NCBI RefSeq assembly: GCF_000374425.1
Contig: NZ_KB894355.1
Span: 154,608-218,607, forward strand
From: Acinetobacter tjernbergiae DSM 14971 = CIP 107465
GTDB taxonomy: Bacteria > Pseudomonadota > Gammaproteobacteria > Pseudomonadales > Moraxellaceae
Reading direction: 5' to 3'
Length of the DNA stretch: 64,000 bases
The translations under genes were made by a program, and so were the position numbers. The notes beneath the pieces are model-generated. The model was given only the letters and a program-made list of their open reading frames with translations, was not told where the DNA came from and did no database searches. Below, one piece after another: positions 19,348 through 28,895 of the stretch (position 1 is the stretch's first letter; each line of letters begins with the position of its first letter).

Positions 19348-20121
19348 ATGGCAATTTCGAGTTTTGGTAAAATTCTCACCGTGCTGGATTTATTTTCGGT
19401 TTCACGTCCGATTATCAATGTCGATATCATTTGTGATGAGCTTGGTCTCTCCAAACCCACTGCCTATCGCTACCTTAAAGAATTGGTTTCTAGTGATATT
19501 TTGAAACGGATTAGTGGCACATCGGGTGATTACACTTTAGGCTCTAAAATTGCCGTTCTAGATTATATTTCGCATAGCACTGATCCTCTGATTCAAATCA
19601 GTATCCCTTTTATGCGTGACATCGTAGATCGGACTGAATTGTGCTGTTTACTAACCTATCTCAATCATGACTATTGTATTGATCTACATCACGAAACCTT
19701 TAAAGAGGCTGAACTGATCTCATACGGTAGAGGTTGCCCACGCCCTGTTTATGTAGGCGCATCACCCAAGATCGTGATTGCTCATCTGAGCAAGCAACAA
19801 ATCCAAGCCTACTATCAACAATTTACGCAAGAACTTGCTCAAGTTGGATTTGCAGAAAACATAGATGAATTTATGCAGCAAATGCGAAAGATAAAAAAAC
19901 AAGGCTTCTATTTATCGCAAGGTGAGATTGACCCAATGGTGTGTGGTCTCTCTGTACCGATTCGCTTTTCCACCAAAGAAGCACCGATTGCACTTACTTT
20001 AGTCGCTTCAAAGAATCGTTTTGACTTTCTGAACATCCAAAAATTAATTGAAATTTTGCAAAATAATGCCGCACAAATTGAACATAAATTTGCAACACTT
20101 TCAGAAAATCAGCTTCCTTAA
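19348..20121 (+). CDS. IclR-family transcriptional regulator
   Basis: A 257-aa regulator. The N-terminal winged helix-turn-helix covers about residues 5-65 (VDIICDELGLSKPTAYRYLK is the HTH). The C-terminal IclR effector-binding domain (about 80-250) includes ELCCLLTYLNHDYCIDLHH, GRGCPRPVYVGASPKIVIAHLS and LTLVASKNRFDF. It is divergent from the AaeBXA-like pump 430 bases away, so it is a reasonable candidate regulator of it. E. coli uses a LysR protein (AaeR) there, so the pairing is an inference. Confidence 0.9.
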   Translation: MAISSFGKILTVLDLFSVSRPIINVDIICDELGLSKPTAYRYLKELVSSDILKRISGTSGDYTLGSKIAVLDYISHSTDPLIQISIPFMRDIVDRTELCCLLTYLNHDYCIDLHHETFKEAELISYGRGCPRPVYVGASPKIVIAHLSKQQIQAYYQQFTQELAQVGFAENIDEFMQQMRKIKKQGFYLSQGEIDPMVCGLSVPIRFSTKEAPIALTLVASKNRFDFLNIQKLIEILQNNAAQIEHKFATLSENQLP

Positions 20122-20242
20122 ATATGAGAATTTTAAAAAATACTTACATTTTTATACGTTGTAAATATTAGTAAATTCTCATATTATGATTATGTTCTTC
20201 AGCATACCCTTTAAAAAAGTGTGTGACTATCCTCAGAGAACT

Positions 20243-20269
20243 AAGCTCATCCTTGTTATGGGCTTTTTT
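20243..20269 (+). terminator. Terminator of the IclR-type gene
   Basis: AAGCTCAT-N7-ATGGGCTT (one G-U pair) followed by TTTTTT. Confidence 0.65.
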
Positions 20270-20294
20270 CTTAGCTGTAGTTTTATGAAGCCAC

Positions 20295-20321
20295 AAAAAA
20301 GCCTTCTATATCGAGAAGGCT
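20295..20321 (-). terminator. Terminator of the 386-aa unknown gene
   Basis: On the minus strand, AGCCTTCT-N6-AGAAGGCT is followed by six U, 20 bases after the stop codon. Confidence 0.8.
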
Positions 20322-20340
20322 GTTTAAAATACCAATCAAA

Positions 20341-21501
20341 TTAACACATAATTTTATTGATCAATCTAGCTTCAACGAGCATCTGTTCAGTTTGGTCAGC
20401 GGTCATTGCAATGAGATATTTGCCATTGGAATAGTAAAGTGAACCCTCGGTATTGAGCGCATAACCCAACACACCTCGCTTCAACACTTTCTGTTCTCCA
20501 GCAGCCGAATATTGAATCAACTCCCAATTACGAGGGATCACGCCTGCAAACTTTTCACCTGCACTTTGATTTTGTTGCAAAGCTTTCTGAGCTTTAATTA
20601 AATTACCTTCAACAAATAATTCTTCTTCCGATTTCTGTCTTGCCTTGGCTGGATTTGCACCTGACGTCGACTTTAGAGATTCACCCGTATAACGCTGCGT
20701 AAAGAAATCTAACCAACCAATCACAGCACGAATAATTTTAAAAGGTGCGTATAAAATATCTTTAAGTGAACTTCCACTATAACTCTGATTTTTATATGGA
20801 CGTTTAAGAAAATACAGTTGCCCCGTTGCATCGATTTGTGGCTTATAAAAATCATAGCGAGGATCACTGATCATTGTTTCAAGCTCCCCTGTCTTGAGAT
20901 TTAAACGACAAATTTCTTTGGGCCCAACACTGACATTGCCTTGTTGATCATAGGCAAAACCACAACTATCGTAATACACAATATCAGGCTGTTGAGGATC
21001 AAAACAAGGATGCTCATCTTGGCAATCCCCTTCAGTAATATATTGAAGTCGACTTGAGTCCAGCCCTAGCACACAAAGATGGCGTTCATAAGCATATCCT
21101 TTACTTGCAGATAAAATTAACCGTTTATTCTGAGCTTCATAATCCAGATGATGGACAACAAACTCATTATTCCTCAACACGAGCGCTTCTGCTTGCTGCG
21201 GGTCTAGCAATGATTTGATATAGATTGCACAACCATCTTGTAATCGTGCTGCATAAATCATTTGCTGATCATCGGTTAATACTGCATCAACAGGAAAAAT
21301 ATTGGCAAATTCATCAGCATCATCATACTGGCTCATCCCCATAAATTGAGCACCAGTACCTGTTGTTTTCCATTGCTTACGCTGCTTAATTTCTTGCAAA
21401 TTTTTCTTATATTGGCTCACGGCTTGGCAATCAATGCTTTGCGTTTTTTGACCTTGAAGTTGATGGAGTGCTTGATTTGATAAATATAATAAAGATGACA
21501 T
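20341..21501 (-). CDS. Hypothetical protein, possibly beta-propeller
   Basis: I do not recognise this 386-aa protein. It has no signal peptide or TM segment. Residues 95-245 contain repeated beta-strand-like blocks with Asp/Gly turns (YAARLQDGCAIYIKSL, RLILSASKGYAYERHLCVLG, PDIVYYDSCGFAYDQQG, GQLYFLKRPYK), reminiscent of WD40-like/TolB propeller blades. A basic/Gln-rich segment (about 275-305) interrupts before a final strand-rich part (LGYALNTEGSLYYSNGKYLI). It is monocistronic, with its own terminator. Confidence 0.7.
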   Translation of the reverse strand: MSSLLYLSNQALHQLQGQKTQSIDCQAVSQYKKNLQEIKQRKQWKTTGTGAQFMGMSQYDDADEFANIFPVDAVLTDDQQMIYAARLQDGCAIYIKSLLDPQQAEALVLRNNEFVVHHLDYEAQNKRLILSASKGYAYERHLCVLGLDSSRLQYITEGDCQDEHPCFDPQQPDIVYYDSCGFAYDQQGNVSVGPKEICRLNLKTGELETMISDPRYDFYKPQIDATGQLYFLKRPYKNQSYSGSSLKDILYAPFKIIRAVIGWLDFFTQRYTGESLKSTSGANPAKARQKSEEELFVEGNLIKAQKALQQNQSAGEKFAGVIPRNWELIQYSAAGEQKVLKRGVLGYALNTEGSLYYSNGKYLIAMTADQTEQMLVEARLINKIMC

Positions 21502-21622
21502 GTAATCGTGTTCCTAACTTATCATTTTTAGCATTCACGATATTGATTTAACCCAATAGTGAATGCTTTGATTATCTAGATTTCTTATTAAATTTGAATA
21601 AAACGTTGCTGAAAATTATGTT

Positions 21623-22210
21623 TTAAGGCTGTTTCAAATATGGCCATGCAGCTTTCATATAAATGAACATCGACCATAAGGTCAAAATAACAGCAGCATA
21701 AAGTAGCGCATAAGCCCACATTTCCAATGGTTTCCAATTCAATAAAAATACACTGATCGCAATCATTTGAAATGCTGTTTTATATTTCCCGACAGTTGAA
21801 ACTGCAACGCTCGTACGGGCACCCAATTCTGCCATCCACTCACGCAGTGCAGAAACAGTGATTTCACGAGAAATAATGACAATTGCAGCAAAAGCCATTG
21901 AAATCGTCGGTTGCCATTGCACCAGTACAATCAATGCAGCAGCAACCATCAGCTTGTCAGCCACAGGATCAAGAAACCGACCAAAAGCAGAGGTCTGATT
22001 TAAAGTTCGTGCCAAATATCCATCAAACCAATCCGTAATTGCTGCCAGTACAAATATTGCTGTGAGCACCAAATGACGCATCATGCCGCCATTATGCTCA
22101 GCAATTCCAATTGCTGGTGGCCAATATGCAATCACCAAAAAAACAGGAATGAGGGCAATACGTGCCAAGGTCAAAATATTAGGAATGTTCAGGATTTGCC
22201 CTGTACTCAT
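21623..22210 (-). CDS. pgsA: CDP-diacylglycerol--glycerol-3-phosphate 3-phosphatidyltransferase
   Basis: Commits CDP-diacylglycerol to phosphatidylglycerol synthesis in the inner membrane. The CDP-alcohol phosphatidyltransferase motif D(x2)DG(x2)AR(x8)G(x3)D(x3)D is clear: TDWFDGYLARTLNQTSAFG followed by RFLDPVADKLMVA. Four to six hydrophobic helices surround it. The start at ATG 22210 (195 aa, MSTGQILNIPN) matches the family better than ATG 22222, which adds MAVF. It usually neighbours uvrC; here a thioesterase gene lies between. Confidence 0.95.
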   Translation of the reverse strand: MSTGQILNIPNILTLARIALIPVFLVIAYWPPAIGIAEHNGGMMRHLVLTAIFVLAAITDWFDGYLARTLNQTSAFGRFLDPVADKLMVAAALIVLVQWQPTISMAFAAIVIISREITVSALREWMAELGARTSVAVSTVGKYKTAFQMIAISVFLLNWKPLEMWAYALLYAAVILTLWSMFIYMKAAWPYLKQP

Positions 22211-22315
22211 AAACACCGCCATGTTGTTTGCATCAAATAAGCATGTCGCATAAAGGATGTGCCGAGATTGTATCCATATGTAAGCAACTTTATACGAAAT
22301 GCATCGCAGTGTCGA

Positions 22316-23113
22316 CTAGGCAAAAACGGCAACTGTTTGGCTAAGTATTGCAATCAGGCGATTTTCACGATCCCAAAGATAGGCATATTCTGTTGAATAG
22401 CCATGTTCAGCATATTCAGTCACCACCTTATATTTAAACCAGTCCTGTAGTTGATTTGCAATTGGATGCAAATAGGTAATCTGCCATGTTAATGAGCTTG
22501 CAGGCGCAGGAGTTTTAAACATCGGTAACACACCTGGTGGCCAGACATCCATTAAAGCGAAAAGATCTGCCAATTTCATGTCACGGTTTGTATGTAAATC
22601 AGCACTAAAACGACTCCAGCCACCAAAATCAGGCAGTTTACTACCCGCCATAGGATAGCTTCCCTCAGCCCAACAGAGTTCAAACTGTTGTAAACATTGT
22701 GGCATCAAACCTTCGATATAAGCCGTCTTATCCAATTGTTCAGGTTGAGGATAATGAGGGACTTGTGGCAAATTCTGAACATGAATACGAGATTCACGCT
22801 GTGCCCCAAAACTTGCAATGAGGATACTTTGCACAGCATCGGCTTGCCATAATCTAACTTCTAGCGTGGTGACTGATTTGCCTTGTCGTAAAACCTCAGC
22901 CGTAAGCTTGGCTTGTCCTTCTTGTACAGGCCCAACAAAGGTTATATTGCAGCTTAATAACTGTTTTGCAGCATCATTCACGACACTCAAGGCTTTTTGT
23001 GCAAGTAGACCTGCAACTAAACCACCAAATACGGTACGACCTTGTAACCATCCTGATGGAATATCAATCCATTCTTGATGTTCAACCTGCTGGTATAACG
23101 GAAGCAATGACAT
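22316..23113 (-). CDS. TesB-like acyl-CoA thioesterase family protein
   Basis: A 265-aa double-hotdog protein. The N-terminal hotdog has GRTVFGGLVAGLLAQKAL (the family's FGG motif), CNITFVGPVQEG and LEVRLWQADAVQSILIASFG. The C-terminal hotdog has LADLFALMDVWPPGVLP, SSLTWQITYLHPI and TEYAYLWDRENRLIAILSQ. This is the layout of acyl-CoA thioesterase II-like enzymes that hydrolyse acyl-CoA; the actual substrate is unknown. It sits between uvrC and pgsA. Confidence 0.85.
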   Translation of the reverse strand: MSLLPLYQQVEHQEWIDIPSGWLQGRTVFGGLVAGLLAQKALSVVNDAAKQLLSCNITFVGPVQEGQAKLTAEVLRQGKSVTTLEVRLWQADAVQSILIASFGAQRESRIHVQNLPQVPHYPQPEQLDKTAYIEGLMPQCLQQFELCWAEGSYPMAGSKLPDFGGWSRFSADLHTNRDMKLADLFALMDVWPPGVLPMFKTPAPASSLTWQITYLHPIANQLQDWFKYKVVTEYAEHGYSTEYAYLWDRENRLIAILSQTVAVFA

Positions 23114-23217
23114 CTTTTTTCCTTAATCGTCAAAACATCTCATCTTTGAATGTTTTTATCTATTTGTGAATGATCATTGACGCATCAGTCATTGGGAGAT
23201 TAAGCCAATTGGTCAAA

Positions 23218-25017
23218 TCACTCATGCAAAATCTTATAAATTGTTCTCGCCATCACTTCACCCAAACCCGATACCAACATCAACTCTTTTTCTGATGCTT
23301 TTAATACCCCTTGTATGCCACCAAAATGAGTCAGTAAATCTCGGCGACGTTTTGGGCCTAGTCCTGGAATCGCCTCCAAGACCGAACTACTCCGGCGTTT
23401 ATCACGCTTTGCCCGATGCTTAGTAATCGCAAAACGATGGGCTTCATCTCGCACTTGTTGAATGAGATGTAATGCTTTGTGATCTTCGGGCAATTGAATC
23501 TTGGTACCATCAGTGAAATGCAGTGTTTCTAATCCTGGCTTACGCCCTTCACCTTTAGAGACACCAATCATAAAAGCATCAAGCGCTAATTCTTGCATGA
23601 CCTGCATCGCCATATGCAACTGCCCTTTACCACCATCAATCAAAAGCAGGTCAGGTAACATATTCTTTTTATAACGGCGTATCAATGCTTGGCGCATCGC
23701 CGCATAGTCATCACCACCCGTAATATCCTGAATCGCGAATTGGCGATAATCTCGTTTTCTCGCCCCACCTTGATCAAAGACCACACAAGACGCGATCGGT
23801 GCTTCGCCCATAGTATGACTGATATCAAAACATTCAATCCGATCAATTGGACGGCCCACCACTTGTTCAAGTTGGTGAAACCGTTCTGTCAATTCTAGAT
23901 GATTACTGAGTTTGCCTTTAATCGCATGTTGTACATTCATTTGCGCCAGTTCTAGCCACTCAGCTCGCGTCTCACGTACTTTATGTTTAATCTGTACTTT
24001 CTTATTAAACGTTTGCTGTAATGCCTCTTCCAACTGTTTCTGATCTGGGATATCGACATTAATAATCAGTTCTGTTGGTACTTCATCAGCCACTTGAAAA
24101 TAAAAGTTTGCCATAAAGTCGCTCAGCATTTGAGCCAAATCATCTCCCAACATATCAGGAAAATAGCTTTTACCACCCAGCATCCGCCCATTACGCACAT
24201 ACATGATTTGCACACAGGTCACACCCGCTTGATAGGCAATCGCTAAAATATCGGCTTCGCCCTTGATTTTAAATACCGCTTGTTGTGCCTGAACCTCTCG
24301 TAGCAAAGCCAAACGATCGCGATAAAATACCGCTTTTTCAAATTCGAGTGCTTCGGCAGCTTGCTCCATTTTTCCAATCAGTTCTTGGTTGAGTTCTTTG
24401 GTGTCACCCTGTAAAAAACGAATCGAATTATCAACATCATCTTTATATGCCTCAGGGCTAATCAAACCCACGCAGGGTGCGGTACAACGCTTAATTTGAT
24501 ACTGTAAACAAGGGCGTTTACGTTGAGAGAAATAACTATTTTCACACTGACGTACATTAAAGAGTTTTTGCAAAATCAGTAAGGTATCTCTAGCACTATA
24601 GGCACTTGGATAAGGGCCAAAGAACTTACCAATTTGATGCTTGCCTTTACCACGTCCACTGGCAATCCGTGGATAAGGCTTATCTGCTGAAACGAAGATA
24701 TAGACGTAAGATTTATCGTCACGCAACATAATATTGTATGGCGGACGATGTAATTTAATCAGATTTTGTTCGAGTAATAATGCTTCTGTTTCAGAACGAA
24801 CAACCAAGCTTTCAATGTCATAAATTCGCGCGACTAAAGCCTGTGTTTTTGGATGGTCAATGGTTTTAACAAAATAGCTCGATACACGATTCTTTAAATT
24901 CTTTGCCTTGCCGACATACAATAACTCCCCATCTTTGCCTAGCATTTTATATACACCAGGCAATTGAGTCATATGAGCAAGTATTTTCTCAATGTGTTCA
25001 CGAGCGTTTGGATTCAC
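23218..25017 (-). CDS. uvrC: Excinuclease ABC subunit C (UvrC)
   Basis: UvrC makes the dual incisions in nucleotide excision repair. The 599-aa protein shows the GIY-YIG nuclease ([20 protein letters not shown], residues 18-95), the Cys cluster [13 protein letters not shown], the UvrB-binding UVR motif ([18 protein letters not shown], near 210), the RNase H-like 5' nuclease ([23 protein letters not shown]) and a C-terminal (HhH)2 domain ([18 protein letters not shown]). All catalytic blocks are present. Confidence 0.97.
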   Translation of the reverse strand: MNPNAREHIEKILAHMTQLPGVYKMLGKDGELLYVGKAKNLKNRVSSYFVKTIDHPKTQALVARIYDIESLVVRSETEALLLEQNLIKLHRPPYNIMLRDDKSYVYIFVSADKPYPRIASGRGKGKHQIGKFFGPYPSAYSARDTLLILQKLFNVRQCENSYFSQRKRPCLQYQIKRCTAPCVGLISPEAYKDDVDNSIRFLQGDTKELNQELIGKMEQAAEALEFEKAVFYRDRLALLREVQAQQAVFKIKGEADILAIAYQAGVTCVQIMYVRNGRMLGGKSYFPDMLGDDLAQMLSDFMANFYFQVADEVPTELIINVDIPDQKQLEEALQQTFNKKVQIKHKVRETRAEWLELAQMNVQHAIKGKLSNHLELTERFHQLEQVVGRPIDRIECFDISHTMGEAPIASCVVFDQGGARKRDYRQFAIQDITGGDDYAAMRQALIRRYKKNMLPDLLLIDGGKGQLHMAMQVMQELALDAFMIGVSKGEGRKPGLETLHFTDGTKIQLPEDHKALHLIQQVRDEAHRFAITKHRAKRDKRRSSSVLEAIPGLGPKRRRDLLTHFGGIQGVLKASEKELMLVSGLGEVMARTIYKILHE

Positions 25018-25115
25018 AGAAAACCTTATTTAACCAATTCAATCACTAATCCTAATTCAATATCATGGAGGCAAGTGATTGAAAAGTCCACTTAGTCGCT
25101 TTTCAGTCCCTCAAG

Positions 25116-25985
25116 TTATAATTTTACTTGCTTGTATTTCGTTAATAAGGCCTTGGTTGCCGTCTCATTGAGATAATCACATTGCAACTCGCTAGCAACA
25201 TCGGGTACAGCACTCTTTTTCGAAATATAACGCCCTAAATATTGCTGATTTCCGATTTTAAAGAAGGTATTAAAGAGATTAGACGTATCAATCACCTGCC
25301 ACGGCGTGCCATTCCATACACCTTGATTTTTAAGTACAGTACTGCCATTGATCGTTAGATTCTCGATTTGATTTTGATCAAACACGATAAAATCTTTATT
25401 ACTTTGTACTTCAGTCAATTTCCAGCAAGTCGAGCCTGTAGGGAATTTGTCCTCAAACTGCTGAAATAGAATAGCATATAGAATATGATTAGAGACACTC
25501 CAAGCGCTTTCTTGGTCACCGCTACTTTTATAGAGCCCATAATAAAATAAGTTTTCAGCGTAATTTGCAAAACTCACTCCAGTTAAATTAATTTTCTCAA
25601 AATGATATTCAACCACTAGATTTTCATTTTCTCTCATATTTGTTGGTTTAAATTTGAGAATTGCTTGAGTCGTTGTTTCAGTCAATGACGCTTGCTGTCC
25701 CCAAATAAAATTTTGACTTGTGGCTGGTGTATTTAATGTTGGGACACCTTTGTCTGAAAAGTAATATTTATGAGATTCGGAAGGATATGTCGAGTTCAAC
25801 GGTATTGGTGACTGTTCACTGAGCGTATCAGTATCTATACGATAGGTTTTGACATTAATATTATTACCACCATAAAGATCTAAACCATAGAACACCTTTT
25901 TATTAGATGCTTCTGTATTTTCTGTACCTTCTTCACAAGCACTCAGACCTAGCATAGAAATACAAATTAATAATATTTTTTTCAT
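25116..25985 (-). CDS. Hypothetical lipoprotein
   Basis: A 289-aa protein I do not recognise. It starts MKKILLICISMLGLSACEEG, a typical type II signal peptide with lipobox LSAC, so it is probably an envelope lipoprotein. The mature part is rich in aromatic residues and beta-strand-like stretches (NLVVEYHFEKINLTGVSFA, YLGRYISKKS) and has two further Cys (SCWK, LQCDY) that could pair. It is alone between uvrC and the LpxO-like gene. Confidence 0.75.
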   Translation of the reverse strand: MKKILLICISMLGLSACEEGTENTEASNKKVFYGLDLYGGNNINVKTYRIDTDTLSEQSPIPLNSTYPSESHKYYFSDKGVPTLNTPATSQNFIWGQQASLTETTTQAILKFKPTNMRENENLVVEYHFEKINLTGVSFANYAENLFYYGLYKSSGDQESAWSVSNHILYAILFQQFEDKFPTGSTCWKLTEVQSNKDFIVFDQNQIENLTINGSTVLKNQGVWNGTPWQVIDTSNLFNTFFKIGNQQYLGRYISKKSAVPDVASELQCDYLNETATKALLTKYKQVKL

Positions 25986-26076
25986 TATCTTTTCTCATAA
26001 ATATAAAGCGAGTCGATTATGCTTAATTTAACCATTCCATACAATAATTCTATGTACTACTATTTGATGCATATAT

Positions 26077-26098
26077 AAAAAACGCCCTTATGGGCGTT
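26077..26098 (-). terminator. Terminator of the LpxO-like gene
   Basis: On the minus strand, AACGCCC-ATAA-GGGCGTT is followed by a U-run, 15 bases after the stop codon. Confidence 0.85.
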
Positions 26099-26112
26099 GA
26101 TCATATACAAAT

Positions 26113-27042
26113 TTAAAATACATAAGGTCGAATGAAAATAAGGAAAAATAAACCTAACATTAAAAACCATTTTAGGAAGTAGTATAAAGTTTGGTTTCTT
26201 GCTTTCAAAGCTTTTGCTTTCAGACGAACTTGATAAACATAACCAAATGCTTTATTCAAACCGCCTGTTTGATCACCCACTTCATTGGGTGAACTTGCCG
26301 CAGTCATGACACTTTTGCCAAACCAGTGATTAAACTTTTCCATAAAACGTGTTTTTAAGGGGCGTTCTACATCCGCAAAAAAGATAATACGATTTTGGTC
26401 AGTGGTGTTTTCTGCATAATGAATATAAGTTTCATCAAACACCACACTCTCACCATCACGCCATGAGTAACGTTGACCATCGACATCAATAAAACAACGA
26501 TCATCGTTTGGCGTGATTAAGCCCAAATGGTAGCGTAATGAACCTGCGTATGGATCGCGATGCCGAACTAAACGGCTATCAGGCGCAAGTTCTGTAAACA
26601 TCGCAGCTTTAATACTCGGTAAAGTCTTTAATAAAGCGGTTGTTTTAGGGCAAAGCTCTGCTGCGGATGGATGAGCGGAGTCATACCATTTTAAATAAAA
26701 ACGCTTCCAACCTGTTTTAAAAAAAGAGTTAAAACCTAAGTCATCATAACTACTAGAAGCCTTAATACCGCCTATTGCATATAATGCTTTGGCTTCATCA
26801 CGAATCATTTCCCAATTTTCATCCAGAACTTTGAGATCGTTAAAATATTGAGTCTCAATATAAGGTTGATTCGGCACTTTAGAAAATAAGTACATTAAGA
26901 AATTAACGGGCGCAAATAACGTTGAATGGTCAAAAAATTGACGATAAAACGAATGTCTAACCTGACCACGACGATGAATATACAAAGCAGAAATAATAAA
27001 AATTGCTAATATGATCCATTTAACCATTGGAGAAATCGACAA
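26113..27042 (-). CDS. Aspartyl/asparaginyl beta-hydroxylase family protein, LpxO-like
   Basis: An Fe(II)/2-oxoglutarate-dependent dioxygenase-fold protein. LpxO relatives 2-hydroxylate secondary acyl chains of lipid A at the inner membrane. The 309-aa protein has an N-terminal TM helix (VKWIILAIFIISALYIH), the iron-binding HRDPYAGSLRYHLGL (near residue 165), the second half VVFDETYIHYAENTTDQNRIIFF with the distal His and Arg, and a C-terminal TM helix (FLKWFLMLGLFFLIFIRPYVF). The two membrane anchors fit LpxO; the substrate remains an inference. Confidence 0.88.
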   Translation of the reverse strand: MSISPMVKWIILAIFIISALYIHRRGQVRHSFYRQFFDHSTLFAPVNFLMYLFSKVPNQPYIETQYFNDLKVLDENWEMIRDEAKALYAIGGIKASSSYDDLGFNSFFKTGWKRFYLKWYDSAHPSAAELCPKTTALLKTLPSIKAAMFTELAPDSRLVRHRDPYAGSLRYHLGLITPNDDRCFIDVDGQRYSWRDGESVVFDETYIHYAENTTDQNRIIFFADVERPLKTRFMEKFNHWFGKSVMTAASSPNEVGDQTGGLNKAFGYVYQVRLKAKALKARNQTLYYFLKWFLMLGLFFLIFIRPYVF

Positions 27043-27180
27043 AAGAAGAAGCCCTAAATTTTAACATCGTGTTTTGTAATTTCTAGCCAGTTTTAGTTTA
27101 ATAATTTCTTCATTTACTTATTAATACAAATTAAATATAAATATCAAAAAGTTAGGTTAAATATTTTTTGATAAAATTTG

Positions 27181-28239
27181 TTATTTTTTTATTTTCTGTT
27201 CTTTCTTAACCAAATACATCTTTGCATCTGCTTCATGAATTAACTTCGATGCTTCTAAATAACCATCAACATGATCGGTTTGTTTGACACCTATACTGAG
27301 CGTAATATTTGGTTCAATTTGGTAAACATATTTCAGTAATCTAGGAACAAAGCTCTCAATTGCTTGTTGTTCTGTACAACGCGGAAATACGATACAAAAC
27401 TCATCTCCCCCGCATCTAAAACAATGATCATCTAGTCGTGCAACATATCGTATGCCATCAGCCACTATCTTTAATATCTGATCACCCTTGGAATGCCCAA
27501 AACTATCATTAATCTTTTTAAAATCATTAATATCAATAAATACAACGGTCACGGGCTCTAAAGCTCGCTCAGCCGTACAAATCGTAGCATTCAAAATACG
27601 ATTTAAATGACGAACATTTAATAATCCAGTTAATGGATCCGTTTGCGACAACGCTTCCATTTGCTCAGCTCGATCTTCCAAAACAGTTGCATATTGCTCA
27701 ATCTTTTCTTTAGAACTTTTCAACTCACTGACTAGGCTCCATACATAAGTTTCGACTACCAAGGAAATATCAAACATAAATAACTTTTCTAAAGTTGAGC
27801 GAACTTGTTGAAATTCTTCAGTATCCCCCAATTGTTGGTAAATCAAGGAAATAAGCATGGTTTTTAAATGATAAATAGCTGATAAATATAATTTTGGTTC
27901 CACACCGATTCGTTTATGCACCAACCCTATCCGTAAACGATTATTGACATAATTTGCATCATAATTCCCTAAAAATAACTGTGCCAAATATTCACGCTGC
28001 GCGCGCTGTAATCGTGATAGCGTATCAACATCACCAATTAAGATAGCAATTTCAGAAACTGAGGTTTGTTGTTCATAAAACTCGATAACAACCTGATCAA
28101 GTAAATGTTCTAACTTTGATCCCAACTCCACCAATTGCTGTAATTCTTTATTCGTTAAAGACAGCAGTGATTTTCTATATTCTATTTCTTCACTGGAAAT
28201 ATGCATTTGCTTCATTAATGTTTGATCCGTTGGCTTCAT
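27181..28239 (-). CDS. Globin-coupled diguanylate cyclase
   Basis: Predicted oxygen- or haem-sensing enzyme making cyclic di-GMP. Residues 1-165 form a globin-coupled sensor domain. LRIGLVHKRIGVEPKLYLSAI is the proximal-histidine helix (VHKRIG motif), and a distal Tyr near residue 55-60 is plausible. A linker helix (SSKEKIEQYATVLEDRAEQM) leads to the GGDEF domain: TDPLTGLLNVRHLN, VVFIDINDFKKINDSFGHSKGD and the intact catalytic site RCGGDEFCIVFPR. I see no RxxD inhibitory site at the usual place. This is the architecture of E. coli DosC. It stands alone. Confidence 0.9.
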   Translation of the reverse strand: MKPTDQTLMKQMHISSEEIEYRKSLLSLTNKELQQLVELGSKLEHLLDQVVIEFYEQQTSVSEIAILIGDVDTLSRLQRAQREYLAQLFLGNYDANYVNNRLRIGLVHKRIGVEPKLYLSAIYHLKTMLISLIYQQLGDTEEFQQVRSTLEKLFMFDISLVVETYVWSLVSELKSSKEKIEQYATVLEDRAEQMEALSQTDPLTGLLNVRHLNRILNATICTAERALEPVTVVFIDINDFKKINDSFGHSKGDQILKIVADGIRYVARLDDHCFRCGGDEFCIVFPRCTEQQAIESFVPRLLKYVYQIEPNITLSIGVKQTDHVDGYLEASKLIHEADAKMYLVKKEQKIKK

Positions 28240-28895
28240 CCCTATTCACCTTTCACCAAACAAGCTCTATTTAGACCAATAAAGCTATGTTGCAATAATT
28301 ACAATTAATTACTCATGCTCGTCTGAGCACATGGGAGGACTCAGTTCTAGGCGCATGCTTACGACTTTATCGAGTTAAAATGAGTAAAAATCAAGCATAA
28401 CTAACAGTTTTGGTCATACGATTAAACTCGTTTTATACCCTATTGAAACGGCTAAATATAAGAAACCAATATAAAACCTTAGCACTTCACTTATTTACCT
28501 AGTTTTAAAGCAAGAAATAAGCCAAACAAAATCACAAATAAACAAAAACAGTGATGTAATAATCATTTTTATTTCAGATTTAGATACACATATCCATAGC
28601 TCAAAATTTTGTTAGCTTCTCAAACTGATTAGACCTAAGACGTTAATCACTAAAGCAATCGAAAAGACACCGATAACAATTGTTTTATAAGGGAAATTTA
28701 TATTTTTTCCTTTACGAACAATCAAAAAATATAGTCTCTACAACAATAGATGACCCTAGCGTCACGGCTTGATACAACTTGTTATGTCCTTTTTGGATAT
28801 AGTTATCGTAAGATTAGCGAAGTATTTTGTGCGCCACACCGCACACACGCTTTATGACATCAACTCAGAATCCTCCACAACAAGGGAGATCAGGC
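28240..28895. other. Intergenic region between divergent cyclase gene and fadB
   Basis: 656 AT-rich bases. Apart from a doubtful 37-codon minus-strand frame (listed separately) I see no gene. The fadB promoter must lie in the last 150 bases; AGGGAG at 28883-28888 is its ribosome binding site. Confidence 0.5.
28612..28725 (-). CDS. Possible small membrane protein or gene remnant
   Basis: From TTG 28725 a 37-aa frame reads MIVRKGKNINFPYKTIVIGV then a hydrophobic stretch (FSIALVINVLGLISL) ending RS and stop. It looks like a single TM helix with a basic N-terminus. There is no convincing ribosome binding site, and a stop lies five codons upstream. It may be a genuine small membrane protein, the tail of a decayed gene, or chance. 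Confidence 0.25.
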   Translation of the reverse strand: MIVRKGKNINFPYKTIVIGVFSIALVINVLGLISLRS

